Source of the DNA: Candidatus Thalassarchaeum sp.
GTDB taxonomy: Archaea > Thermoplasmatota > Poseidoniia > Poseidoniales > Thalassarchaeaceae
Assembly: GCA_022449845.1 (NCBI GenBank)
Contig: JAKUOE010000007.1
Coordinates: 1 to 32,767, forward strand
Direction of reading: 5' to 3'
DNA: 32,767 nt
Under the pieces are notes generated by a model. That model was given only the letters and a program-made list of their open reading frames with translations. It made no database searches and was not told the DNA's origin. This document shows positions 1 through 9,500 of the stretch, piece by piece. A program made the translations under genes and the position numbers. Position 1 is the first letter of the stretch; every line of letters starts with the position of its first letter.

Positions 1-1548
1 GTTGGAGGGTTCAGCGGGTTGCATGCAGGGCTTGAAGCGCAAAGTCCGACGTTGACGAATCTCTATCCCCCCAACTTGAAATTTGGAATTTCGATGTGGG
101 CCTTTGCGTTCTTCTTGGGTGGACTAGGCGTTGCGGGACAACCACAAGTGGTGTCCAGAGTGATGACGTTGGGTTCTGATAGTGACCGAAAACAAGCCAT
201 GATCTGGTTCTTTGTTTGGCAGACTCCTTTCATTGGACTCATGCTCCTCATCGGTTTTGCGAGTCGGGTTTTGTTCGGTGGTCTCGGATTCGATCCTGAG
301 CTCGGTCTGCCGATTCTGGCGATGGGAACAATGCCTGCCGTCGGTGTGGGGATGATTCTCGCATCCATTTTCGCAGCAACGATGTCGACTGCAGATAGTC
401 AAGTCCTCGCGTGTACAGCTGCGATTACCGACGATATCAAACCGGAATGGAGAGGGGATTACAAGACGACGAAGATTGTCACACTTGTCGTGGCGGCTTT
501 CGCCACACTGATTTCTATCGGTGGACTGTACATCCCTGGTGGAGACTCTGTCTTTGCTCTGGTTGTTCTTGCAGTGTACGGACTCGGTGGTATTTTCATT
601 CCACTGTTGACGATTCGCTGGATGGGATACAAGCCGGATTCAACACATTCGATTGCCATGATGGTTGCAGCATTTGCTGGAGTCATTGGTTGGCTTCTGC
701 TTGGATTCGGTGGTGCAGATGGAATCTTCCCTTCAGTGCCCGGCATGGGTGCGGCATTCGCCACTCACTTCATCCTGAACCAAGTTCGAACCCCCGAGGT
801 CTCATCGCTTGGAAGATTCAATTGGCCAGATCAGAAAAAATTGGGTGCAATCGCAGCGGCAATCCTCATTCCATTCTGTGCCTTTGAGGTCTCATATCTC
901 GTTGCAAACCAAAATTCATCAGAGGGTGCCGGCGATTATATCGTGATTGTGCAAGAGAATTGGCATACATTGGGTGAAGGTACTGAGTACGTTTCCGATG
1001 GGGAAACGCTGACACTTGAATTCAATACTGATTCAATCGAATCATGGCCAAATGGTGACAATGTGGTGGGTGTCTGTGTTTCACTCACATATTCTGAGGA
1101 TGAAACCAGCAGCGGTTTGGGTTGCGGCGTGCTGTCAAGTGGAGATCCTGAGCCAGATACGATTACTGGGGCAATTGCGCATGGTGAATTCAATGCATCC
1201 GACTCACGAACAAATGAGGAATCTTATGGGTTAAATGTTGACATCGTTTGGTGGTATGATGGATACTGGATTGATAATATGAGTGAAATCTGGATTGAAG
1301 ATGGAGACTATTGGGTTTATTCTGTTTCAGGATATAGCGAATCAGAAATAGAAGACAAACTGGATGTTGGAGGCGTGGGCCTTGGTGACTACACAATTGA
1401 CATTACAGTCGATGTTGAAATGGGTGGAGGCACTGAGTGTACACACAATGATGATGGAGAAGAGGTGGAGTATGACATTGAAATCAAAACCATGAGTTAT
1501 ACAATCATTCCATTTGATGAATTCTTCGATGACCTCGTTTTAGGCTGA
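1..1548 (+). CDS. Sodium:solute symporter (SSF/PutP-like), 5'-truncated, with C-terminal beta-rich tail
   Basis: The reading frame is open from base 1, so the start lies outside the window and the TTG at 19 is only internal. About 300 visible residues form hydrophobic helices of the sodium:solute symporter family. They include a glycine-rich GGLGVAGQPQ segment and the FAATMSTADSQ helix typical of PutP-type transporters, which couple sodium entry to uptake of proline or other small solutes. The last membrane helix is encoded near 840-910. After it come about 210 residues that are acidic, rich in Trp, Tyr and Gly, and predicted beta, with paired cysteines and N-x-S/T sequons. That tail is not part of standard SSF proteins; its location outside the cell is inferred from its composition. 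The substrate cannot be told. The family call is confident; the tail's role is unknown. Confidence 0.88.
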   Translation, partial: VGGFSGLHAGLEAQSPTLTNLYPPNLKFGISMWAFAFFLGGLGVAGQPQVVSRVMTLGSDSDRKQAMIWFFVWQTPFIGLMLLIGFASRVLFGGLGFDPELGLPILAMGTMPAVGVGMILASIFAATMSTADSQVLACTAAITDDIKPEWRGDYKTTKIVTLVVAAFATLISIGGLYIPGGDSVFALVVLAVYGLGGIFIPLLTIRWMGYKPDSTHSIAMMVAAFAGVIGWLLLGFGGADGIFPSVPGMGAAFATHFILNQVRTPEVSSLGRFNWPDQKKLGAIAAAILIPFCAFEVSYLVANQNSSEGAGDYIVIVQENWHTLGEGTEYVSDGETLTLEFNTDSIESWPNGDNVVGVCVSLTYSEDETSSGLGCGVLSSGDPEPDTITGAIAHGEFNASDSRTNEESYGLNVDIVWWYDGYWIDNMSEIWIEDGDYWVYSVSGYSESEIEDKLDVGGVGLGDYTIDITVDVEMGGGTECTHNDDGEEVEYDIEIKTMSYTIIPFDEFFDDLVLG

Positions 1549-1570
1549 AATCCTGTTTTGTTCCTTGAGG

Positions 1571-1578
1571 CTTATACG
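1571..1578 (+). promoter_or_regulatory. Possible TATA box for the topVIB operon
   Basis: The AT-rich octamer CTTATACG lies just before an abrupt rise in GC. Archaeal TATA boxes centre about 26 bases before the transcription start, which would put the start near 1600 and give a leader of about 65 nt before the topVIB ATG. No B-recognition element is obvious. This is weak, position-based evidence. Confidence 0.3.
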
Positions 1579-1580
1579 CT

Positions 1581-1664
1581 GTCGCGTTGCCCGAGCGGTT
1601 TGCGGCCTGCTGGCCCCTCCGCATTGGGCGTAGGGAGGACCTGGAGCCGTGGAGCGCGAGGCAC
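1581..1664 (+). other. GC-rich structured leader upstream of topVIB
   Basis: This segment is far richer in GC than the flanking coding DNA. It can form TGCGG (1601-1605) with CCGCA (1619-1623), or alternatively CCTCC (1616-1620) with GGAGG (1634-1638). The two pairings share bases 1619-1620 and so exclude each other. Its first part, TGCCCGAGCGG, resembles the D-arm of class II tRNAs, and GTCGCGT (1581-1587) can nearly pair with GCGCGAG (1654-1660). There is no T-arm or credible anticodon arm. It may be a regulatory leader, a decayed tRNA or chance. Confidence 0.3.
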
Positions 1665-3785
1665 ATGGCAAGAAAGTCATCCGGAATGCAGCAGGCAAGC
1701 ATCAGTGAATTCTTTGAAAAGAACAAACACTTTCTGGGCTTCGATACGCTACCACGGTCGATTATCACAGCAGTCAAAGAATCCGTTGACAATTCATTGG
1801 ATGCGGCGGAAGAGCACCGAATTTTACCGGATCTCGACATCGAAATTCGGAAGGTCCCTGGGAAGAAAGACGAGTTGCTACTCATCACGCGGGACAATGG
1901 TCCAGGCATTACGCAGAAGGCCATCTCGAAGGTGTTCGGCTCGCTTCTCTTTGGTTCCCGATTCCATACCATTCGTCAAACGCGTGGGCAGCAGGGAATT
2001 GGAATCACGGGTGTGGTGATGTACAGTCAACTGACGACTGGGAAGCCGACGTCTGTCATCTCGAAGGTCGCCAAGGAGGCGGGGGCAGTTCGCGTCAACA
2101 TCGGGTTGGACACCAAGAAGAACAAAGCTATCATCAGTAATGAGAAGCGATTTCCAATCGAAGAAACCAATGAGGCAAAGGGGTTACACTGGATTGGGGA
2201 TCACGGCATTCGAATCGAGGCGCGGATGAAAGCGAAGTATCAACGTGGAAAACAATCGGTGCATCAATATCTCAAGATGACGAGTATTGTGAATCCACAT
2301 GCAAGTATCAGTTTCAGAGCCATCGATGAAGATGGTTCGATAATCGATGAGGCATCGTGGCCACGGGTCACCGATGAATTACCACGACCGGTCAAGGACA
2401 TCAAACCCCATCCACACGGATTGGAAATTGGAACCTTGCAGCGATTGCTCAGGGATGCGAAACCACCCACAGAAGGTGGTGGGGCGCGAACACCCTTGCG
2501 CTATTTCCTCCGAGATACCTTCTCCTCACTATCCAACACCCGCTGTGAGGAAGTGATTGAACTCGCTCAACTATCGGCAACTCGCAAACCGGGTAGTCTG
2601 AAGCCCGACGATGTCAACAATTTGCTCGCCGCTTTCAGCAAAGTCCGTCTTCCTGCCCCTCCGACAGATTGTTTGTCCCCCATCGAAGATCTCCTCATCA
2701 AGAAAGGGCTGTCAAAAGCCATCGATTCAAGATTCGTCTCGACAGTGACCAGAGAGCCCAGAGTGACCAATGGAAATCCGTTCCAAGTGGAAGTTGGGCT
2801 CATCTTTGGAGGTGACCTGCCGGGAGATCAACCGATTCAGGTCCTTCGATTCGCCAATCGAGTTCCACTGATGTATCAACAGGGTGGATGTTTACTCACG
2901 AAGGCTTTGGAATCAGTCGATTGGAAGCGATATGGGCTCGATCATCCTGGTGGTAGGGGTATTCCAAAGGGACCGGCTGCAGTGCTCATTCATCTTGCGA
3001 GTACCAATGTTCAATTTACCAGCGAAGCCAAAGAGGCGCTCGCTGACAACGTCGATGTTCATGATGAGATTCGGCTTGCGATGCTTGAAGTTGGTCGAGG
3101 ACTACGAAATCACCTCAAGAAGCAAAAGCAAAAGGCGAAGGCGCAGGAGAAATTCGAACTCGTCAACATCATTTTGCCAGAGATTCATGACAAAGCCATC
3201 GCCATTCTCGAAGAGGAACCATTGCCTCTCGCCCCTGTGATTACAAAAATCATGAATGCGGTGTTCATTGAAGAAAAGGTTGAGTGGGAAGCTGAAGGAA
3301 AATTAACCCGGGCCAGTATCGAGATCTACAACTACACGGCTCGTCCGCGCGCATACACATTATTGTCAACATGGCCAGAACGTGAAGGTGTCGAAATGGT
3401 TGACAACCCACTTGGGGGTCGCCGTGAAGCAAAGGGTCTGTGGGCATGGAAACTTGAAACAATGGAACCGGGTACATCAACGACAGTCTCGTTCGCAGTC
3501 AACGGATTATCGAAAGGAGTCTGGTCTGAGATTGACATCTTTTTCCGAGGTGCAGGGGACATCATCGGTGCAACGAAACTCGATGAAGAAATTCTCGCCG
3601 AAATGCTGCGAGAAGAAGAGGCGGGTGTCGAACATGAAGACGAGGATGATGTGGATTCTCCAGAAGTTGTGATTGATTCTGCGGCCGTAGAAGAGAGCCC
3701 AACTGTGATTGTCAATGAAGAAAATGAGGAAGCCGCCGAACCTGAACAAGGTTGGTTTGGTGTCGGCCGAGGTGAGGAAGAATGA
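1665..3785 (+). CDS. top6B: DNA topoisomerase VI subunit B
   Basis: This is the ATPase subunit of the A2B2 type IIB topoisomerase, which passes one duplex through another to relax supercoils and decatenate chromosomes. The 706-aa protein has a GHKL ATPase domain at the N-terminus, with the N-box ESVDNSLDAAEE (E39, N43), DNGPGI (residues 77-82) and RGQQGIG (107-113). A transducer domain follows, with the switch lysine near K456 in TSEAKEAL. A C-terminal Ig-like segment ends in a strongly acidic tail of about 55 residues. The ATG at 1665 was chosen because homologues begin shortly before the FEKNKHFLGF motif. An in-frame upstream extension from 1587 would translate the GC-rich leader and shows no family similarity. 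The gene overlaps top6A by 4 bases, so the two are probably translationally coupled. Confidence 0.96.
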   Translation: MARKSSGMQQASISEFFEKNKHFLGFDTLPRSIITAVKESVDNSLDAAEEHRILPDLDIEIRKVPGKKDELLLITRDNGPGITQKAISKVFGSLLFGSRFHTIRQTRGQQGIGITGVVMYSQLTTGKPTSVISKVAKEAGAVRVNIGLDTKKNKAIISNEKRFPIEETNEAKGLHWIGDHGIRIEARMKAKYQRGKQSVHQYLKMTSIVNPHASISFRAIDEDGSIIDEASWPRVTDELPRPVKDIKPHPHGLEIGTLQRLLRDAKPPTEGGGARTPLRYFLRDTFSSLSNTRCEEVIELAQLSATRKPGSLKPDDVNNLLAAFSKVRLPAPPTDCLSPIEDLLIKKGLSKAIDSRFVSTVTREPRVTNGNPFQVEVGLIFGGDLPGDQPIQVLRFANRVPLMYQQGGCLLTKALESVDWKRYGLDHPGGRGIPKGPAAVLIHLASTNVQFTSEAKEALADNVDVHDEIRLAMLEVGRGLRNHLKKQKQKAKAQEKFELVNIILPEIHDKAIAILEEEPLPLAPVITKIMNAVFIEEKVEWEAEGKLTRASIEIYNYTARPRAYTLLSTWPEREGVEMVDNPLGGRREAKGLWAWKLETMEPGTSTTVSFAVNGLSKGVWSEIDIFFRGAGDIIGATKLDEEILAEMLREEEAGVEHEDEDDVDSPEVVIDSAAVEESPTVIVNEENEEAAEPEQGWFGVGRGEEE

Positions 3786-4888
3786 GCGTAACACAACGAA
3801 AGACGACGGAAGAAGTCGTGGAGAATCTCCATGGCGTAGCCAGAGAGATGTACAAGCGAATGGCGAAGGGCGAAGCCCCTACGATGACGCTGCCAGTACG
3901 GACCAAGAACAACATCGGATTCGATAAAAAATTGGGGGTTTACAAGTATGGTAGTAAACGCTCTATTCGGGATGCTACGAGCCTGGGTAGTGCCAGACAA
4001 TTGCTCCGGGCGTTGCATATCATCGAATTCATTGAAGAAATGATTGACAGTGAAAAATCGTCCACGCTTCGTGAAATGTACTACATCTCGGAAGCATGGG
4101 GGCACGGAAAATTTGGTTCTCAAAATGAGAGCAACAATCTCGCCGAGGATCTAGAGATTGTCACGAAATGCCTGCGTGAGGATTTCAAGCTCCGCCCTGA
4201 AGAAGATGGGGCGCGAATGATTGGTAATCTCACGCTCAACGAACGGAATCGGCGAGGCGAGTGGATGCGAATCAATGCTCGTGATGATGTCGGAGATTCG
4301 GGGTATGGCGTACCCTACAATGTCGAATCAGAGAAAATCGAATTGGTGGAGCATGATATCGATTTCATCATGGCCATCGAGACCGGTGGTATGTTCGATC
4401 GATTGGTTGAGAATGGATTCGACGAAGATTTCCGTTGTGGCCTACTTCATCTGAAAGGGCAACCTGCCCGGTCAACGCGTCGGATTCTCAAGCGGATGAA
4501 TGAGGAATGGAATGTGCCAATCATTGTCTTCCTCGACGGTGATCCCTGGTCGTTCCGTATTTTCGCAAGTATTGCCTATGGTGCAATCAAGACGGCGCAT
4601 ATCTCAGAATATCTCGCGACACCCTCCGCTCAATATCTTGGAATCACTGCCGATGATATCGAAGCGTACGATCTTCCCAGCGATAAATTGTCGAGCAAGG
4701 ATGTCGAGGCACTGAAAGCCGAACTGAGTGACCCTCGATTCGCTGACGGTTGGTGGCAAGAACAGATTCAGATGATGCTCTCGTTGGATAAAAAGGCTGA
4801 ACAGCAGTCTCTCGCCAAGTATGGTCTCGATTTCGTAACCGATACCTATCTTCCCGAAAAATTGGCTGAAATTGGCCTTGGACCCTGA
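3782..4888 (+). CDS. top6A: DNA topoisomerase VI subunit A (Spo11-like)
   Basis: This is the DNA-cleaving subunit of topoisomerase VI and the archaeal relative of meiotic Spo11. It is 368 aa, the usual family length. The winged-helix CAP region carries REMYY (Y100/Y101), which contains the nucleophilic tyrosine that forms the 5'-phosphotyrosyl link. The Toprim fold supplies E200 (AIETGGM) and D252/D254 (LDGDPW) for magnesium binding. The conserved LKGQPARSTRRIL stretch lies between them. The ATG shares ATGA with the stop of subunit B, and GGTGAGG just upstream could act as a ribosome binding site. All the catalytic residues I looked for are present, so the enzyme should be active with its partner. 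Confidence 0.96.
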   Translation: MSVTQRKTTEEVVENLHGVAREMYKRMAKGEAPTMTLPVRTKNNIGFDKKLGVYKYGSKRSIRDATSLGSARQLLRALHIIEFIEEMIDSEKSSTLREMYYISEAWGHGKFGSQNESNNLAEDLEIVTKCLREDFKLRPEEDGARMIGNLTLNERNRRGEWMRINARDDVGDSGYGVPYNVESEKIELVEHDIDFIMAIETGGMFDRLVENGFDEDFRCGLLHLKGQPARSTRRILKRMNEEWNVPIIVFLDGDPWSFRIFASIAYGAIKTAHISEYLATPSAQYLGITADDIEAYDLPSDKLSSKDVEALKAELSDPRFADGWWQEQIQMMLSLDKKAEQQSLAKYGLDFVTDTYLPEKLAEIGLGP

Positions 4889-4925
4889 ACATAACAGACA
4901 TGAACGTTGACGAAGAGGCAGGACT

Positions 4926-5780
4926 GTGAGTGCAAGCAAGTGGCCGAAAAGGCTCGCTTTGACCGGGGTGGTAATGCTCGCCATATCGATGGCAGTCGTG
5001 TGGTCTGAATACGACGATATTGTCGAAATTATGGACCCTACAAATGAAAACCTGTTGGCATTGGAAGATGGTGAATCGGGTGAAGTGAACATCAGTAAAT
5101 CTCACTCCTATCTCATCTTCAGATTGAAGGACACGCCTGTGAATTGTACGATTACTGAAGTCGCCACTGGAGCTGAAGTTGACATTGATGATCCCTCGTT
5201 CATCTTCAATCGGGAAGGGACCAACGGCAAGATATACCACGCAGTCGGTTCATTTGTCCCTGAGGCTTCAGGGATGCATCTGATTGAGAATACAGGGGAA
5301 AATAATGGGACTTCGCTGTGGGTCGTGGACGAATACGAACTCGATGATGATTCGAACTCTCTGTATTTGTTCCAAGCAGGATGTTATGGATTGTTGTGTG
5401 GGGGTTGTTTACTTCCAATCTCTTTCTTGGGTTGGTTCGTGAATCGAAAGAAAGGGCAACAGCCCGGATTGGTCATGCAGACCGAAGATGGGCGGGTGGT
5501 ACCAATCGGTCCGTCTGATGCCCCGCTACAACAAAGAATTCCGACAACTGATGAGGTTTGGAGAAGTGTTCATGGTGGTGAAGTCATCGATTTGACGGTT
5601 CAACAAGCACCTCCATCAGAGCCAGAAGTTCCGGCACCCTTTGCAGATCGTCCCGACCGGGTGGGTGAATTGGCCAAGGGGGTTGATGAGATAGAAACCG
5701 TCGATGATTCGGCCCCAGAATCGAGTGACGAAGAGACCGAAACCACAGAACGCAACTGGAAGACGTGGGACGAAGGGTGA
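4926..5780 (+). CDS. Uncharacterised two-TM membrane protein
   Basis: I do not recognise this 284-aa protein. A basic N-terminus is followed by a hydrophobic helix (about residues 8-26), a beta-rich region of about 115 residues with several N-x-S/T-like sites, and a second helix (about 146-172) containing a CYGLLCGGC cluster. A hydrophilic tail of about 110 residues then becomes increasingly acidic and proline-rich. By the positive-inside rule (RKKG after the second helix), the middle region should be outside and the tail cytoplasmic. The GTG start follows a purine-rich GAAGAGG stretch. It lies 37 bases after top6A on the same strand and may be co-transcribed. No functional link to topoisomerase VI can be shown. 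Confidence 0.75.
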   Translation: MSASKWPKRLALTGVVMLAISMAVVWSEYDDIVEIMDPTNENLLALEDGESGEVNISKSHSYLIFRLKDTPVNCTITEVATGAEVDIDDPSFIFNREGTNGKIYHAVGSFVPEASGMHLIENTGENNGTSLWVVDEYELDDDSNSLYLFQAGCYGLLCGGCLLPISFLGWFVNRKKGQQPGLVMQTEDGRVVPIGPSDAPLQQRIPTTDEVWRSVHGGEVIDLTVQQAPPSEPEVPAPFADRPDRVGELAKGVDEIETVDDSAPESSDEETETTERNWKTWDEG

Positions 5781-5832
5781 TTCAGACGAGGATTCATAGG
5801 GGTCCTTTGGCTAGTTAACATCGGGTTGTGAA

Positions 5833-6585
5833 GTGGTCACCGATTTCGACACCGCGCTTTCAATACTTGAAAATGGCACGCGGCGTGCCATTCTTGAGCA
5901 TCTGGTGAGGGAGGCTCACTACCCTCTGCAATTGGCTGAATTGCTCGAAGTTTCTCAACAAGCAATCATGAAACATCTGAAAGTTCTCGAAGATGCTGGA
6001 TTCGTTGTCAGTGAGAAGGTTCCCAGTGAGAAAGGGGGTCCTCCAAAGAGAATCTACGCAATTACGCAATCCTTCTCTCTTCGACTTGATCTCGGACCCG
6101 ATTTATTCCGTGCTGAACACCGGCAATTGCCTGCAGGTGGTCCTGCTCGATTGTCAAGCCGTTTGCCCAACGATGCGTTGAGTGTGGCTGAACGTGTGGG
6201 GACGCGTCGACGTTTGCCTATGGCTGAGGCAATGAGCATGCTTTCAGAATTGAACAATGAATTAGATCGGCTCGATGCTGAACGTGATGCGCTCATCGCA
6301 CTTCATCAACAAATCAAGCAGAAAGCGAGTCGCGTTGTCGATGATACGTTTGAAATCTACGAAGAGAGGCAACTCGCTCATGTCTTGCTAGAAGCACCCC
6401 GTAGACCTGTTGATCTCGATCAATTCTGTGCTGGGATGCAGATACAACCTCAACGCGCCGAAGAGATGATGGATGCACTCCGCGGGATTATGATGCGTCA
6501 ACTCGGTGCCGAAACGGGAACCATCATCGCGGCCGAGGACGATCGATTGTTGCCCTGGTGGTTGGCCAAGGCTGACCCCAAGTGA
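5833..6585 (+). CDS. ArsR-like winged-helix transcriptional regulator
   Basis: This 250-aa protein has a clear winged helix at its N-terminus. The helices are FDTALSILENGTRRAILEHL, then the turn and recognition helix at residues 31-57 (LAELLEVSQQAIMKHLKVLE), then a wing around 60-78 with a KGGPPKRIYAIT strand. That layout is typical of ArsR-like archaeal regulators. Residues 130-170 form a heptad-like coiled coil likely to mediate dimerisation. The C-terminal 60 residues are helical with no visible ligand or metal motif. The GTG start is preferred because the HTH domain begins directly after it. It is convergent with the giant surface protein, with only 8 bases between stops. Targets and effector are unknown. 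Confidence 0.85.
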   Translation: MVTDFDTALSILENGTRRAILEHLVREAHYPLQLAELLEVSQQAIMKHLKVLEDAGFVVSEKVPSEKGGPPKRIYAITQSFSLRLDLGPDLFRAEHRQLPAGGPARLSSRLPNDALSVAERVGTRRRLPMAEAMSMLSELNNELDRLDAERDALIALHQQIKQKASRVVDDTFEIYEERQLAHVLLEAPRRPVDLDQFCAGMQIQPQRAEEMMDALRGIMMRQLGAETGTIIAAEDDRLLPWWLAKADPK

Positions 6586-6593
6586 GTCTGCAA

Positions 6594-9500
6594 TCAGAAT
6601 CGCATTTCGTCATCAATTGAAAGCATGCTCGACTGCGCATCGACGCGGGCAAGAGCTTCGCGACGGCGGGCGACCATGACCATTCCAGCAACGGCCATCA
6701 GTGCGATGGTGAGCAGTAGAATCATGGTCGGAACCGACCATTCTCCTGCGGCCTCCAATGCGACGTCGATCCAACCGTTCTCACTCGACAGTTCGCCGAG
6801 GTCCTTCCGGTTGTTCGCTTCATTCGCCTCAATGATGAGGTTGCCCGGATCAACAATCACAGACACGTCGTGGTTACCAGCCGTGACTGGGTACAACAGT
6901 GTAATCTCAACCGCTTCAGCAGAACCGCTGTCATCTGGTGGCATCAGCGCACCGATGACTTGTCGATAAGCGACATTCTCCTCTGAACAGATGTTGTTGC
7001 GGAGGTTGTCCTGAGTTTCATCCTCACAAAGTACGATATTGATGTCCGTCGCGTGAACGTTTCCGCGATTGATAATCTGGACGTTGATCGGAATCATATC
7101 CCCAACAGGAGCCTCGACGCGCACAGCTGAGACGTCGATGAGTTCGAGGTCAGGTGCGCGAAGACGGATTCGCAGAACTTGTTCATTCGTGTCACATGGG
7201 TAGACGTTGTCCACGACACCATCGTTATCCGCATCAATCGTACAACTGTCTAGCCATGATGCGGTTTCATCGGTATCACCATTGGGTGAACCGCCGTAAT
7301 TTGATAGGACCTTGATTCCAATCTCACGATTGGCCAGCATAGCTGCCGGACTGATGTCGATAATGACCATCACTTGCACGGTAGTGTACGCTGGCATCTC
7401 AGCCAAACTCCAGGTTCCATCGGCATGGAGAGCGCAGCCGTACAATGGTGCGGCCTGACCAACTCCGAGTTCTTCACAAGGAATCTCACGAGGCAGTTCT
7501 GTGTCGAAATCCTCAACCATAGCAAAGGAGACATCCCAACTCGTCAATGAACCCATGCTGGGCTGATCGTTCCAATCATTGCCACTCTTGGTGTGGTTGT
7601 GTAGCGTGGGAATATCTGGGACGTTACCATTGTTGGTCACATTCAGAAGATAACGGACTGTGCGACCGGGCGCAGTGGTCTTGATTTGACTCTCAACGGT
7701 TTCATCAAGCCAGATTTGCATGTCATGGAACTGATTCACCGTGATATCAAACAAAATCGCATCACGCTCATCAGTGCCGTCGAAATATTCCTCACTGTAT
7801 ACCTTGACAACGACCTGATAGGTGCCTGCTACAATTTGACCAGGGATGTTGAGAATCACATCAACAGTCTCCGCATTATCGCGCTCAAGCTCTGACAAGG
7901 TTGCACGGGGAATTTCGATGTCCCAGAGTAATTGTGAACCGTTGCTGTCGGTGATTGAGGCCGTACGCATATCGTAGCGATCTGGGCCGTTACCGTCGTT
8001 CGTGGTGGTCACGGGAATGACCAGTGCTTGCCCTGGGTCTACAGCGTGAGATGTCTCTTCGGCTGTCATGTCCAAATCATACACGTGAATCACATTGGTG
8101 GATAGAATCACTGAGTCTGAGACTCTAGATGCGCCCTGCAGGTGAGCCTTGACTGTGATTGCAGGACCCAACCCAGCAGTTGCGTTCAGTGGGGCACAGA
8201 CGATGACACCAACCTCTCGTGGTACATCGATAATGGACCAATGGCGTGGTTTACTCATCTCCCCTTCATTTCCACCCGGAGCATTTGAGAAATCGAGATC
8301 CACAGTCCAGTGGTCATACTGCCATTCATTCATCGGCATACCATCTGGCTTGAGTTCAGGTGCACCTGGCGTCGTGAAAATCAGGTAACCGGGTGCGAAC
8401 TTCTTGATGACATCGATTGTGTACGTGTGGCAATCACCAGGCATCACGTATTCCGATGTATCGAAAATCTCGAAGATGATGTTGCCTGTAGAACGGATAC
8501 TGACGTTGACCCACAATTCCAGAACGTCATACGTTCCTTTGTCGAGGCTCTTGACCGGTTCGCCCATCGACCATCCTTTCAGATACAACGCGAACGTACC
8601 CGGATCTTGGGTCGTCGGCACGGAAATCTCGAGGTTCTTGGTCACGGATTGTCCGGGGTCAAGGCTGACCATCAATGGGAAGTTGATTTGCCAACCCCAA
8701 GGCAATAGCCATTCTTGTTGACCCTGCAGCGTTGTGGGGTCATAGAAAGCAAAGGTGTCGAACACGTTGCCCGTATTGGTAATCGTAATCGAGAAAATCG
8801 CAGTCTCGCCTTGCTCGACATCCGATTGGTAATGGCTCGTCTCTAACTCAATGCCGTGGACCACGTCCATCAGAGTGAGTGTCAAACGGTCGCTTCGAAT
8901 CGCTGGATCCTTGTAAGATACTGCAGAGACGACGATTTGCGCCAATTCGTCCTCATTCGCCTGATAAATCGACGGGGCGCGCACACGCAGATAGACGCGG
9001 ACAGATTCCCCTCCCATCAAGAAAATGGGCGTTTCTGGGAAAATCGCAGTGTGATTGTCTGAGAAGAACAGATTGGCCGTCCAATTCACAGGCACACCGG
9101 ATAAATTCACAGCAAACGTGTCGGAGACCAAATCGATGGGGCCTGGTGTGGAGTTGTTCACAGTCAGATTGTAGATTGTCTGCTCACCCGGTTCGATGAC
9201 GTGGTAATACGTCTCATCCTCGGCCAATTCCACATCAACCTGTCCAGTCAAGACGTGGGTGTAACATAACGTGTAGGCGCCGTTATTCGAATTCTCGTTG
9301 CATTTGTTGGTATCAGACCACGCAATATGCGCACCACTTCCAAGGTCATTTGCAAACGCTGGTGGTTGCGAAAGATCGGGCGCACGGCCATTGTTTGGGC
9401 CGAGTTTGTCACTTTGCCATTCGGTGACGTCGACGCGCTCCCATGGATCTAGAACGGCAGCGGCAATGCTGTTTAGAGGCCAATCACCAACATCGTTGGT

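Noticed and set aside
780-800. GTTCGAACC-like tRNA T-loop inside the symporter gene
   Set aside because: No acceptor or anticodon arms surround it; it is coding sequence.
1581-1660. Possible intact tRNA-Leu or tRNA-Ser
   Set aside because: The ends pair and the D-arm looks right, but there is no T-arm and no convincing anticodon arm.
1587-1664. N-terminal extension of topoisomerase VI B from an upstream ATG
   Set aside because: It translates a GC-rich, hairpin-prone stretch with no family similarity; the ATG at 1665 precedes the first conserved residues.
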